A DNA stretch of 64,000 nucleotides from an uncultured Pelagibacteraceae bacterium (GTDB lineage: Bacteria; Pseudomonadota; Alphaproteobacteria; Pelagibacterales; Pelagibacteraceae), in the NCBI GenBank assembly GCA_902546375.1, contig CACCJO010000001.1:1-64000 (forward strand), written 5' to 3'. Both the position numbers and the translations under genes were made by a program. The notes beneath the pieces were generated by a model. That model ran no database searches. It worked only from the letters and a program-made list of their open reading frames with translations, and was not told where the DNA came from. Positions 1 to 7,978 of the stretch are shown here, piece by piece; position 1 is the first letter of the stretch, and each line of letters opens with the position of its first letter.

Positions 1-335
1 CCATCTGGAGCTGGTGGGAAGTCTTTGTCAAAATCAAATTCAACAAATAATCCTTCATCACATCCAGTGATAGTATCCATTGCGAACACGTCCATTATAT
101 CCCACGTGATCTTTCCAGCTTCTTTTTGTGCTTTGATTTCTGATAAACCACCTGAATAATCAACCCAAGCAATGTTAATGCCTAGTTTTTTAGCAGTCGG
201 ATCACCATAACCTAACTTTTGAGACTCAGTATAAGCCCCACCCCAAGACACTGCAGTTACTGTTGTTGCAAATGCTGAAGTAGTTAGTGAAAGTACAAAA
301 GAAATAGCTAGTAATATTTTACTTAGTTTTTTCAT
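1..335 (-). CDS. ABC transporter periplasmic substrate-binding protein, PotD-like (3' part cut by window edge)
   Basis: Only the first 111 codons are inside the window; no stop is reached. The protein starts with a Sec signal peptide (KKLSKILL, hydrophobic core, predicted cut after SAFA near residue 23). The mature part begins TVTAVSWGGAYTES, typical of family 1/PotD-type solute-binding proteins that capture polyamines or related cationic or zwitterionic solutes for an ABC importer. The start at 335 is supported by a strong GGAGG ribosome site at 340-344 and by the signal peptide. It lies downstream of the PotA-type ATPase gene in the same direction, with its own likely promoter. The true substrate is unknown; the neighbouring ectoine-type catabolic genes suggest a small nitrogenous osmolyte. 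Confidence 0.85.
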   Translation of the reverse strand, partial: MKKLSKILLAISFVLSLTTSAFATTVTAVSWGGAYTESQKLGYGDPTAKKLGINIAWVDYSGGLSEIKAQKEAGKITWDIMDVFAMDTITGCDEGLFVEFDFDKDFPPAPD

Positions 336-365
336 TTTTCCTCCGTTTAAACGTTTAAAAAACTA

Positions 366-394
366 ATTAAAACAACTTCAGGGAAGAGAGTCAA
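366..394 (-). promoter_or_regulatory. Sigma-70-type promoter for the substrate-binding protein gene
   Basis: Read on the minus strand: a -35 TTGACT (394-389), a 17-nt spacer and a -10 TTTAAT (371-366). This would start transcription about 24 nt before the start codon at 335. Between promoter and ribosome site the 8-mer TTTAAACG occurs twice in tandem (359-344). A separate promoter would let the binding protein be made in excess over ATPase and permeases, as is common for ABC importers. Called from sequence match only. Confidence 0.5.
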
Positions 395-433
395 CAACCC
401 TTTTTATCTACTTATTCAATAATTGTGGAATGT

Positions 434-1519
434 CTATTTTGGGTCAAGTGCCCGAGCGTCATCACTGTTCCATCCGATATTAATTTCGTTGCCAAGTTTG
501 ATATCTAAGTTAGAAGAACTATTTGGAACCTTTAAAATAAACTCCGGGTTGCCTAAAAGATTTATTCTTACTCTTGTATGGTCCCCATGATAAATAACTT
601 CTTCTATTTTTCCTTTATGAAGATTATCCATTTTTGTACTTGGATTAATTAAAGCTCGTTCTGGTCTTAAAGAAACAGTAGTCCGCTCTCCTTTACCTTT
701 GACTGAGATTGGGTTAGCTAGTATTTCTGCATTTGCTAATTTTACTTTGCACTTTCCTCCAGAAATATCTGAAACTTCACCACCAAAAGTATTATTCTCT
801 CCGATAAACTCAGCGACAAATGAATTTACAGGTTTCTCGTATAATTCGTCGGGACTTGAAAGTTGTTGAACTTTACCATCATTAAATACTGCAATACGAT
901 TAGACATCGTCAAAGCTTCACTTTGGTCATGAGTAACATAAACAACTGTCACACCAATACTCTCATGAATATGTTTAATTTCATATTGCATACTTTCTCT
1001 TAAATTTTTGTCTAAAGCTCCCAAAGGTTCATCCATTAAAACTAGTTGTGGATCAAACACCAATGATCTTGCAACAGCTACCCTTTGTTGTTGTCCACCT
1101 GATAATTGACCTGGCATCCTTGCAGCAAACCCTTGTAGGGATACCATTGATAATGCTTTATCAATTTTTTTATCAGCCTCATCTTTTGGAATTTTTCTCA
1201 CTCTTAATGGAAAGGCTAAATTTTCATACACAGTCATATGTGGGAATAAAGCATAATTTTGAAACACCATTCCAATTCCTCTTTTGTGAGGGGGTATACT
1301 TGATATTGCTTTACCATCTAAATAAATTTCACCGTTAGTTGGTGTTTCAAAACCCGCTAACATCATTAAGCAAGTTGTTTTACCAGAACCAGAGGGTCCC
1401 AACATAGTAATAAACTCTCCTTCAGCAATATCTAATTGAAGGTCTTTGACGACTAATACTTTACCGTCATAACTTTTATCTACTTTATCAAATTTAACGA
1501 AATCTTTTTTTGATGCCAT
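434..1519 (-). CDS. ABC transporter ATP-binding protein, PotA/spermidine-putrescine type
   Basis: Cytoplasmic ATPase of an ABC importer, 361 aa, the usual length for PotA-like subunits. Walker A GPSGSGKTT is near residues 41-49, the Q-loop FQNYALFPH near 87-95, the signature LSGGQQQR near 139, Walker B LVLMDEP near 160, and the switch His in VTHDQSEA. The last ~110 residues form a TOBE domain, which in this family senses substrate or regulates. It follows the doeA-like gene in the same direction, 51 nt apart, and precedes the PotD-like binding protein; permeases are probably beyond the left edge. The substrate is not determined by the sequence. Confidence 0.9.
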   Translation of the reverse strand: MASKKDFVKFDKVDKSYDGKVLVVKDLQLDIAEGEFITMLGPSGSGKTTCLMMLAGFETPTNGEIYLDGKAISSIPPHKRGIGMVFQNYALFPHMTVYENLAFPLRVRKIPKDEADKKIDKALSMVSLQGFAARMPGQLSGGQQQRVAVARSLVFDPQLVLMDEPLGALDKNLRESMQYEIKHIHESIGVTVVYVTHDQSEALTMSNRIAVFNDGKVQQLSSPDELYEKPVNSFVAEFIGENNTFGGEVSDISGGKCKVKLANAEILANPISVKGKGERTTVSLRPERALINPSTKMDNLHKGKIEEVIYHGDHTRVRINLLGNPEFILKVPNSSSNLDIKLGNEINIGWNSDDARALDPK

Positions 1520-1570
1520 AATTTAAGGAACTTTAAAACATTTGTAAGAATAAATATCAACCTTTAATAA

Positions 1571-2743
1571 TTAGCTTTTAACGTGAAGTTCTCTTGAGAA
1601 ATTACAAAATAATTCTGATCCTTTATCAGTTACTCTAATAGCTTCTGATGCTTCCACTCCCCAATTTCCAAATTGCATTACTGCAATCATATGAAAAGTA
1701 ACATTGGGTTCTAATAATGTTTTATCACTTTTTGAAATATTTAAAGTATGTTCGCCCCAGTCAGGAGGATAGCCTATTCCGATTGAATAGCCAGTTCTTG
1801 AAGTTTTCTCAATTTTATATTTATCTAATATCTTCCAAAAAGCTTGTGCAACATCATCAGCCGTATTTCCTGCTTTAACTTTATCTATACCTGCTTGAAG
1901 TGCCTCGTTAGTTTTTTTCATTGTATCAATTTTTTTTTGGTCGGGTTTTCCAAGTAAAACTGTTCTGGCCATTGGACAATGATACTTTTTATTTACGCCA
2001 GATAATTCAATGATTGTGGCCTCTCCTTCAACAAACTTATCCTCAGACCAAGTTAAATGGGATGCAGAGGTTCCTTTTCCAGTTGGAAGCATTGGCACTA
2101 TTGAAGCATAATCCCCTCCAAATTCTGAGGTTCCTTTGACTAAAGTTGACCATATTTCTGAAACAGCATCACATTGTCTTACACCTGGATTAATAGCCTC
2201 AAATGCTTTTTTCATACCAAGTTGAGTGATCTGCGCAGCTGCTTTCATATATTTGATTTCAGCGTCTGACTTAACAAGCCTAACCCAATTTACTAATCGT
2301 TTGCTATCTAACAATTTTGCATTAGGTAATCCTTGTTTTATTTTTTCATAACAATAAGCGGTGAAATAATGACTATCCATTTCAACGCCTATAGATAATT
2401 TATCCCATTTTTTTTTCTTTATTAAATCTACTAAAGCATCGTATGGATGTAGCGGCCAAGTGTGAATATATTTTTCATGATACTTAACAATATTTTCATC
2501 TTTCAAATAAGTTTTTATATAAGCACCACCAGCATCTTGATCTCTAACAAAACAAATCGGTTCATCAGCATTTTCATGAACAATCACACATTGTGCATAA
2601 TAAAAAGACCATGCATCATAGCCAGTTAGATAATTCATATTTGAAGGGTCTTGTGAAATCAAAATTTCAATACCTTTATCTTGCATTGAATTTTGAACTT
2701 TTTTTAATCTAGATTTGTACTCTTCAATTGAAAAATTCATCAA
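1571..2743 (-). CDS. doeA: M24-family hydrolase, ectoine hydrolase (DoeA/EutD)-like
   Basis: 390 aa with a creatinase/prolidase N-domain and a C-terminal pita-bread M24 domain. Stretches such as DPSNMNYLTGYDAWSFY, SIGVEMD, NWVRLVKS and the block YSIGIGYPPDWGEHT closely match what I know of the DoeA/EutD ectoine hydrolase subfamily rather than true Xaa-Pro aminopeptidases. DoeA opens the ectoine ring to N-acetyl-diaminobutyrate. It abuts the EutA-like gene (2744) with no gap and leads into the ABC ATPase, consistent with uptake plus catabolism of a compatible solute. The N-terminus begins MMN, so the start could be residue 1 or 2. Automatic annotation would probably say Xaa-Pro peptidase; the ectoine assignment is from remembered family motifs. 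Confidence 0.7.
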   Translation of the reverse strand: MMNFSIEEYKSRLKKVQNSMQDKGIEILISQDPSNMNYLTGYDAWSFYYAQCVIVHENADEPICFVRDQDAGGAYIKTYLKDENIVKYHEKYIHTWPLHPYDALVDLIKKKKWDKLSIGVEMDSHYFTAYCYEKIKQGLPNAKLLDSKRLVNWVRLVKSDAEIKYMKAAAQITQLGMKKAFEAINPGVRQCDAVSEIWSTLVKGTSEFGGDYASIVPMLPTGKGTSASHLTWSEDKFVEGEATIIELSGVNKKYHCPMARTVLLGKPDQKKIDTMKKTNEALQAGIDKVKAGNTADDVAQAFWKILDKYKIEKTSRTGYSIGIGYPPDWGEHTLNISKSDKTLLEPNVTFHMIAVMQFGNWGVEASEAIRVTDKGSELFCNFSRELHVKS

Positions 2744-3487
2744 CTAACTATTAAATAACACCCCATAACCATCAACCTTATTTTGATTATCAATTTGTTT
2801 AAGCGTGTCCCAAATTAAGGTTTGATTGCTTGATAATATTACTTTGCCTAGTTTTTTTTCGATGTCATTTATAATTGATAATACTGGAAGTGCTGTGCAA
2901 GATACAAACAACGCATCACTTTTTGACAAATCTTGTTTAATTAACACATCAAATAAGTGTTGAGGATCAACTTTGCCTATATCTAAATCAGAAGCTATAT
3001 CGAAATAAGATAATTGAGAAATTTCTATTTTTTCATTTTTAAAATAATTGATAACTGATTGATTAATCTCATCAGTATAAGGAGTAAATATTGAAACCTT
3101 ATTTATCTTTAAGGTTTTAAGAGCATTTATAGCAGAAGTAATAGGTGTTGTTACTTTTGTATTAGGTTTTGCTAAATTTACTTTTTCGTAGATTGATTGA
3201 TAACCTGCAGCAATAGTTCCTGATGTACATCCATAAGCAACACAATCTAATTTTTGATCTGGCAAAATATTTTTGGTCACTTCGGGAATGTCATCTGCCA
3301 TCTTTTTCAAAGTTTCATTAGTAAGAGGATTATAGCAATTTATTCTATTTGAATATAAATCTATATCTTTCCCATAAATTATATCGTTAAAATCTTTTTC
3401 AATTCTAAAATCACTAGCTAAAGTTATTAAACCGACTCTTGGATTATTTTTTTTAATAAATTTTGGCTCTATTTTATTCAGTTTCAT
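2744..3487 (-). CDS. eutA: Asp/Glu racemase / maleate isomerase-family protein, EutA-like (ectoine utilization)
   Basis: 247 aa of the Asp/Glu/hydantoin racemase superfamily. The two catalytic cysteine motifs are visible: VAYGCTSGT about residue 85 and FVSCTALP about residue 196. The N-terminal RVGLITLASDFRIEKDF, the LPDQKLD.VAYGCTS block and the C-terminal SSNQTLIWD fit the EutA group, found in eutABCDE ectoine clusters, where its exact reaction is not well defined. It overlaps panB by 4 nt (3484-3487) and abuts the doeA-like gene, so translation is probably coupled. EutB, EutC and EutE/DoeB are not in this window. It could act on another substrate as a maleate-isomerase-like enzyme. Confidence 0.7.
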   Translation of the reverse strand: MKLNKIEPKFIKKNNPRVGLITLASDFRIEKDFNDIIYGKDIDLYSNRINCYNPLTNETLKKMADDIPEVTKNILPDQKLDCVAYGCTSGTIAAGYQSIYEKVNLAKPNTKVTTPITSAINALKTLKINKVSIFTPYTDEINQSVINYFKNEKIEISQLSYFDIASDLDIGKVDPQHLFDVLIKQDLSKSDALFVSCTALPVLSIINDIEKKLGKVILSSNQTLIWDTLKQIDNQNKVDGYGVLFNS

Positions 3488-4263
3488 TTTGAAAAAGAAT
3501 GTTTGGCTTTAGGAAATTGTTTTTTTAATACTTCAGATTTAAATTTTTTCACACCATTTTCGATCAACTTTGTTATATCAACAAATTTTTTAACAAATTT
3601 TAATTTACTTTGACTTAATCCTGTTAAGTCATCAATTACTAAAACTTGACCATCACAATTGACTGAAGAACCAATTCCTATTGTTGGAATCTTTATATGG
3701 TTGGAGATTTTTTTTGATAACTTTGTTTCTACACATTCTAATACAATAGAAAAAACCCCAGCATTTTCTAAAAGTTTAGTGTCTTTAAGTAATCTCTCAC
3801 TTTCCTCTAGTTTTTTCCCTTTGAAGGTAAATTTTTTATCTGTTTGAGGCAATATTCCAACATGTCCCATAACAGGTATTTTATTTTTAATTAATCTTTT
3901 AACGATAGGAATTATTTTTTTTCCCCCTTCTAATTTCACAGCATCACATTTAGTTTCTTTCATAACTAATCTTGAATTCTTCAAAGCTTCACTTGGATTT
4001 CGATATGTATTATAAGGCATATCAACAACCATTAATGATTTCTTAATACCAAGTCTGACACTTTTAGAATGATTAATCATGGTCTCTAAAGTTACTTGCT
4101 TAGTGGACTTGAAGTTATACAAAACTGATCCTAATGAGTCCCCAACCAGTACTAAATCACAATGTTTATCAAGGATTGTGGCAACATTTTTGGAGTATGC
4201 CGTAAGACAAATAATTTTTGATTTATTCTTTTTATTAAGAATTTTTTTTATCTTTTTATTCAT
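3484..4263 (-). CDS. panB: 3-methyl-2-oxobutanoate hydroxymethyltransferase (ketopantoate hydroxymethyltransferase)
   Basis: PanB makes ketopantoate from 2-ketoisovalerate and methylene-tetrahydrofolate, the first step to pantothenate and CoA. The protein has the expected 259 aa TIM-barrel length. Metal-binding D42 (VGDSLG) and D81 (VDMPYNT), E112 (KLEGG), MGHVGILPQ, and the probable catalytic E176 (IVLECV) are all present. The normally conserved IGIGAG loop reads IGIGSS here, followed by CDGQVLVIDDLTG. It sits between guaA (start abuts) and eutA (4-nt overlap), an unusual place. No panC or panD is in the window. Confidence 0.93.
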   Translation of the reverse strand: MNKKIKKILNKKNKSKIICLTAYSKNVATILDKHCDLVLVGDSLGSVLYNFKSTKQVTLETMINHSKSVRLGIKKSLMVVDMPYNTYRNPSEALKNSRLVMKETKCDAVKLEGGKKIIPIVKRLIKNKIPVMGHVGILPQTDKKFTFKGKKLEESERLLKDTKLLENAGVFSIVLECVETKLSKKISNHIKIPTIGIGSSVNCDGQVLVIDDLTGLSQSKLKFVKKFVDITKLIENGVKKFKSEVLKKQFPKAKHSFSK

Positions 4264-5826
4264 TTACTCTAATTCGATTGTACTCGGTGGTTTCGAAGTT
4301 ATATCGTAAACTACTCTATTAATCCCTCTAATACTATTCACTATTTTATTTGAAATTTCTTGTATAAATGATTTTTTAAATTCATAAAAATCTGCTGTCA
4401 TACCATCTTCAGATGTTATTGCTCTGAGCAAACACAAATATTCGTAAGTTCTATTATCACCCATTACGCCAACTGTTTTAACTGGGAGTAAAGCTGCATA
4501 AGCTTGCCAAATCTTATGATATAGGTTGTGATCTCTCAAGGCTTGAATAAAATAATGATCAGCCTCTTTTAAAATATTAATTTTTTCTTTAGTTATTATT
4601 CCTGGCATTCGTATTGCCAGCCCAGGTCCTGGAAAAGGATGACGAGAAATAATTTCTCTGCTTAAATTGAGTTCTAATCCAAGTTTCCTAACCTCGTCCT
4701 TGAATAAAAATTTTAATGGCTCTACTAGTTTAAGTTTCATTTTTTTGGGTAGACCTCCAACATTATGGTGAGATTTAATTTTCGATGTTTGACTACCAGT
4801 AACTGATTTACTTTCTATTAAGTCAGGGTAAAGAGTTCCTTGAGCCAAAAATTTTACATTTTTAATTTTTTTGGCATAACGCTCAAATATTTTTATAAAC
4901 AAGTTTCCTATTATCTTTCTTTTCTTTTCAGGATCTGAAATATTTGATAATTTTCTTAAAAACTCTTTCTCAGCATTCACGTATGTAAGATTAATCTTTA
5001 ATTTTTTTTTAAATGTTGCTACAACTTGTTTTTCCTCATTCTTTCTTAAGAGCCCGGTGTTAACAAAAATACAGTGTAAATTTTTACCAATGGCTTTATT
5101 TAATAATTGTGCAACTACACTACTATCTACTCCACCAGATAAAGCACAAATGACTTTATCATTTCCTACCATTTGTCTTGCATCTTTTATCAATTTTATT
5201 TTTTGATCCTTAGAAGACCAATTTTTTCTCATTTTACATATTAAAAATATAAAATTACTTATTAGTTTTTTTCCATTTTCTGTGTGGGTCACCTCTGGAT
5301 GAAATTGGACTCCATAATAATTTTTAAATTTATTTTCAACTACTGCAAATTTAGAATTCTGGCTTGAGGCAATTACCTTAAAATTTTTGGGTAATTTTGA
5401 AACTTGATCAGCGTGGCTCATCCAAACTTTAATTGACTTTTTTTTCTTAAATAAATTTTTAATTAAAAGACTATTATTTTTTTTTGTAATATTAGCTAAA
5501 CCAAACTCTCTATGTTTAGATTGTTTCACTTTTCCGCCATTTAATTTAGATATTATTTGATGCCCAAAACAAATGCCTAAAACTGGAACACCTTTTTGAA
5601 TTATCTTTTTATCAAAGGAATATTTATTAATTTGATAAACATTTAAAGGACCACCAGATAAAATAATGCCTTTGATTGTGTGATTGATATTTTTACTTTT
5701 AATTTTTTTATGACTTACTATCTCAGAAAAAATTCCTAATTCTCTAACTCGTCTTGCTATTAACTGTGTAAATTGTGAACCAAAATCAACAATTAAAATC
5801 TTATTCAAATTTTGATCAAGACTCAT
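4264..5826 (-). CDS. guaA: GMP synthase (glutamine-hydrolysing)
   Basis: Converts XMP to GMP using glutamine and ATP. 520 aa, normal length. The N-terminal class I amidotransferase domain has ILSGGP, the nucleophile C86 in LGICFGHQ and the VQFHPEVTH His/Glu pair. The ATP-pyrophosphatase domain carries the P-loop ALSGGVDSS near residue 229. The C-terminal dimerisation domain has [16 protein letters not shown] and ends in the substrate-contact tail STIELE (IEWE in many bacteria). It lies in the same run as guaB, separated by one small gene whose end overlaps the guaA start by 11 nt, so the two GMP steps are probably co-expressed. Confidence 0.98.
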   Translation of the reverse strand: MSLDQNLNKILIVDFGSQFTQLIARRVRELGIFSEIVSHKKIKSKNINHTIKGIILSGGPLNVYQINKYSFDKKIIQKGVPVLGICFGHQIISKLNGGKVKQSKHREFGLANITKKNNSLLIKNLFKKKKSIKVWMSHADQVSKLPKNFKVIASSQNSKFAVVENKFKNYYGVQFHPEVTHTENGKKLISNFIFLICKMRKNWSSKDQKIKLIKDARQMVGNDKVICALSGGVDSSVVAQLLNKAIGKNLHCIFVNTGLLRKNEEKQVVATFKKKLKINLTYVNAEKEFLRKLSNISDPEKKRKIIGNLFIKIFERYAKKIKNVKFLAQGTLYPDLIESKSVTGSQTSKIKSHHNVGGLPKKMKLKLVEPLKFLFKDEVRKLGLELNLSREIISRHPFPGPGLAIRMPGIITKEKINILKEADHYFIQALRDHNLYHKIWQAYAALLPVKTVGVMGDNRTYEYLCLLRAITSEDGMTADFYEFKKSFIQEISNKIVNSIRGINRVVYDITSKPPSTIELE

Positions 5827-6253
5827 TTTTGGGTTCTAAGTTCGCTAAAGAATCTAAGATACTTTTATTTTCATCACATAAATTTTTGCAAACTTTGACA
5901 AAGTCTTCTGAGAGACTTTTTACTTTAGAGTAGTTTGATTTTTCTAATGCTATTTTCATCAACATTAACATTGCTTCTTCATTATTTGGTTCAATCAATA
6001 AAGTTGCCTCTAAATTTTTTTCCTCTTTCTTTTGATTTTTTTCCTGATTGTAAATTTTAGCTAAATATAAATATGAATTAGAGTGTTTTGGATTAAATAC
6101 AATACTTCTCTCAAACATAAATCGAGCATCTTCAAATTTTTTTTTATTATATAGTTCTAAACCTTTATTAAAAAAATTTTCACTACCTAAAGAAAAATTA
6201 AAAACATTGATTAAGAAATAAAAAAGAACGGTTATTTTAAAGATTTTTCTCAT
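5816..6253 (-). CDS. Small secreted or membrane-anchored TPR protein between guaB and guaA
   Basis: 145 aa. Residues 1-23 form a basic then hydrophobic segment ([20 protein letters not shown]) that looks like a signal peptide or anchor without a clear lipobox. About two tetratricopeptide repeats follow ([40 protein letters not shown]; a third degenerate one), then a short tail with two cysteines near residues 122 and 126. It shares a TAATG stop/start with guaB (overlap at 6253) and overlaps guaA by 11 nt, so it is clearly translated in the operon. The function is unknown; TPRs suggest a scaffold in the periplasm. Confidence 0.75.
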   Translation of the reverse strand: MRKIFKITVLFYFLINVFNFSLGSENFFNKGLELYNKKKFEDARFMFERSIVFNPKHSNSYLYLAKIYNQEKNQKKEEKNLEATLLIEPNNEEAMLMLMKIALEKSNYSKVKSLSEDFVKVCKNLCDENKSILDSLANLEPKNES

Positions 6254-7335
6254 TAGTATTTATTATCACTTTTGACTATATCAACATTATGGACCATACT
6301 TTCGTAAAAACCAGCTTTTGTTATTTTAACAAATTGTGGTTTATCTCTTAGATATTTAATTTGTCTTGATCCTAAGTATCCCATAGATGATCTTAATCCA
6401 CCAATTAATTTAAAAATTATATTATCAACTTTGCCTTTATATTTTGCAAATCCTTCTACTCCTTCTGGCACATATTTAGACGAGTCCTTTTGTTTTGATT
6501 GAAAGTATCGATCTGCAGATCCTTTATTCATAGCACCAACTGAACCCATGCCTCTAAAATTTTTAAATAATTTACCATTTCTCCTAATTAATTTTCCTGG
6601 TGCTTCATCTGTCCCAGCAAACAATGAGCCAATCATAACTGCATCTGCTCCAGCAGCGAATGCTTTTGCCAAATCACCTGAATATTTTATCCCACCATCA
6701 GAAATAATTTTTACATTCTTATTTTTTATTCCATTTCTAACTTCTAGTATTGCACTAAGTTGTGGGACTCCAATACCTGCAACTAATCTTGTTGTGCATA
6801 TTGATCCAGGTCCTATCCCAACTTTAATAACATCAACACCAAGCTTTAATAAAAATTTTGCTGCAGCAGGTGTAGCAATATTTCCAGCACAAAGAGCAGT
6901 TTTTTTGTCTTTTGTTTTTTTGATAAACTTAATTATTTCTGAGACCTTTTTTGTATGTCCATGAGCAGTATCAACAACAATCATATCAATTTTTTCTTTA
7001 AGTATTGCCTCTGCTCTTTTAAATTCGCTCGGTCCAGTCCCAACGGCTGCGCCTACTAAAAGTTTTTGTTTTTTTACTTTTTTAATTTCAAGAATTTGTT
7101 TTTTTATATCTAAATTTCTATGAATAATGCCTATCCCACCTGCTTTCGCTATCGCGGTAGCCATTTTGCTTTCAGTAACAGTATCCATAGCTGAGGATAA
7201 TAGAGGAATTTTTAATTTTAAATAATTTGTAAGTTTAATGCTAGTATCAACATCTGAGGGTAATATCTCAGAGTACTTAGGCATCAGAGTTACATCATCA
7301 AAGGTGAGTGCTTCTTTTATAGGAACCATAATCAT
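6253..7335 (-). CDS. guaB: IMP dehydrogenase, short form lacking the CBS (Bateman) domain
   Basis: Oxidises IMP to XMP with NAD, the committed step of GMP synthesis. The catalytic barrel is intact: LTFDDVTLMP, SSAMDTVTE, the nucleophile C180 in GPGSICTTR, SDGGIKYSGD near 212 and the FRGMGSVGAM flap region. The protein is only 360 aa, against roughly 480-490 for usual bacterial enzymes. The missing part is exactly the two CBS motifs that normally lie between IIHRNLDIKKQ (about residue 80) and the KLLVGAAVG strand (about residue 91). The start may be residue 1 or 3 (MIM). It is upstream of the TPR gene and guaA. Confidence 0.95.
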   Translation of the reverse strand: MIMVPIKEALTFDDVTLMPKYSEILPSDVDTSIKLTNYLKLKIPLLSSAMDTVTESKMATAIAKAGGIGIIHRNLDIKKQILEIKKVKKQKLLVGAAVGTGPSEFKRAEAILKEKIDMIVVDTAHGHTKKVSEIIKFIKKTKDKKTALCAGNIATPAAAKFLLKLGVDVIKVGIGPGSICTTRLVAGIGVPQLSAILEVRNGIKNKNVKIISDGGIKYSGDLAKAFAAGADAVMIGSLFAGTDEAPGKLIRRNGKLFKNFRGMGSVGAMNKGSADRYFQSKQKDSSKYVPEGVEGFAKYKGKVDNIIFKLIGGLRSSMGYLGSRQIKYLRDKPQFVKITKAGFYESMVHNVDIVKSDNKY

Positions 7336-7366
7336 TTATATACGATTCCTTTAAAATTTAAAGAAA

Positions 7367-7978
7367 CTATCTAAGATTTTTACAAATTATAAAACTTTCT
7401 TTAGAATCTTTTCTACTAGATTTTGGTTTAAAAACCTTTACTTCCTTAAAAAGTTTTTTTCCCAGTGCGACAATTTCATTAAAGGTACTACCCATAAATA
7501 TTTTTGAAATAAAAAAACCCTTTTCTGAAATCACATCTTTTGAAAAAACCATCGCCTCTTTACACAATTCACCAGTTTGAATTGAATCGATATTTTTTAT
7601 CCCAGTGGTGTTTACGGCCATATCAGACATGACTACATCTGGTTTTTTTTTAAGATATTCTTTAATTTGGTTTTGAGTATCAACTAAAGTAAAGTCACCC
7701 TGAATTTGTAAAGTATTTTCTATATTTTCCATCTCTTTTAGATCTATAGAGATTATCTTTCCGCTCTTAACTACTTTTGCAACATACTGTGACCAGCTGC
7801 CGGGAGCAGCTCCAATGTCTACGACTGACATTCCACCTTTAAATATTTTAAATTTTTCATCTATCTCTTTTAGTTTATATGCAGACCTAGCTCGATAACC
7901 GTCAACTTTTGATTGACGCACATAAGTATCCCGTCTTTGTTTATTAACCCAATTTTTTGAAATCTTATTTTTTTTCAA
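7367..7978 (-). CDS. rlmE: 23S rRNA (uridine-2'-O)-methyltransferase RlmE/FtsJ
   Basis: Methylates the 2'-O of U2552 in 23S rRNA using SAM. 203 aa, usual length. Visible are the N-terminal RSAYKLKEIDEKF (catalytic Lys), the SAM motif VVDIGAAPGSWSQYV, the SDMAVNTTG motif (catalytic Asp; usually SDMAPNTTG) and the C-terminal K-x-E part of the K-D-K-E tetrad (SSRKDSKESFIICK). It is followed by guaB with a 31-nt gap and preceded by a glycosyltransferase gene that ends one base before its start. Confidence 0.95.
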   Translation of the reverse strand: MKKNKISKNWVNKQRRDTYVRQSKVDGYRARSAYKLKEIDEKFKIFKGGMSVVDIGAAPGSWSQYVAKVVKSGKIISIDLKEMENIENTLQIQGDFTLVDTQNQIKEYLKKKPDVVMSDMAVNTTGIKNIDSIQTGELCKEAMVFSKDVISEKGFFISKIFMGSTFNEIVALGKKLFKEVKVFKPKSSRKDSKESFIICKNLR

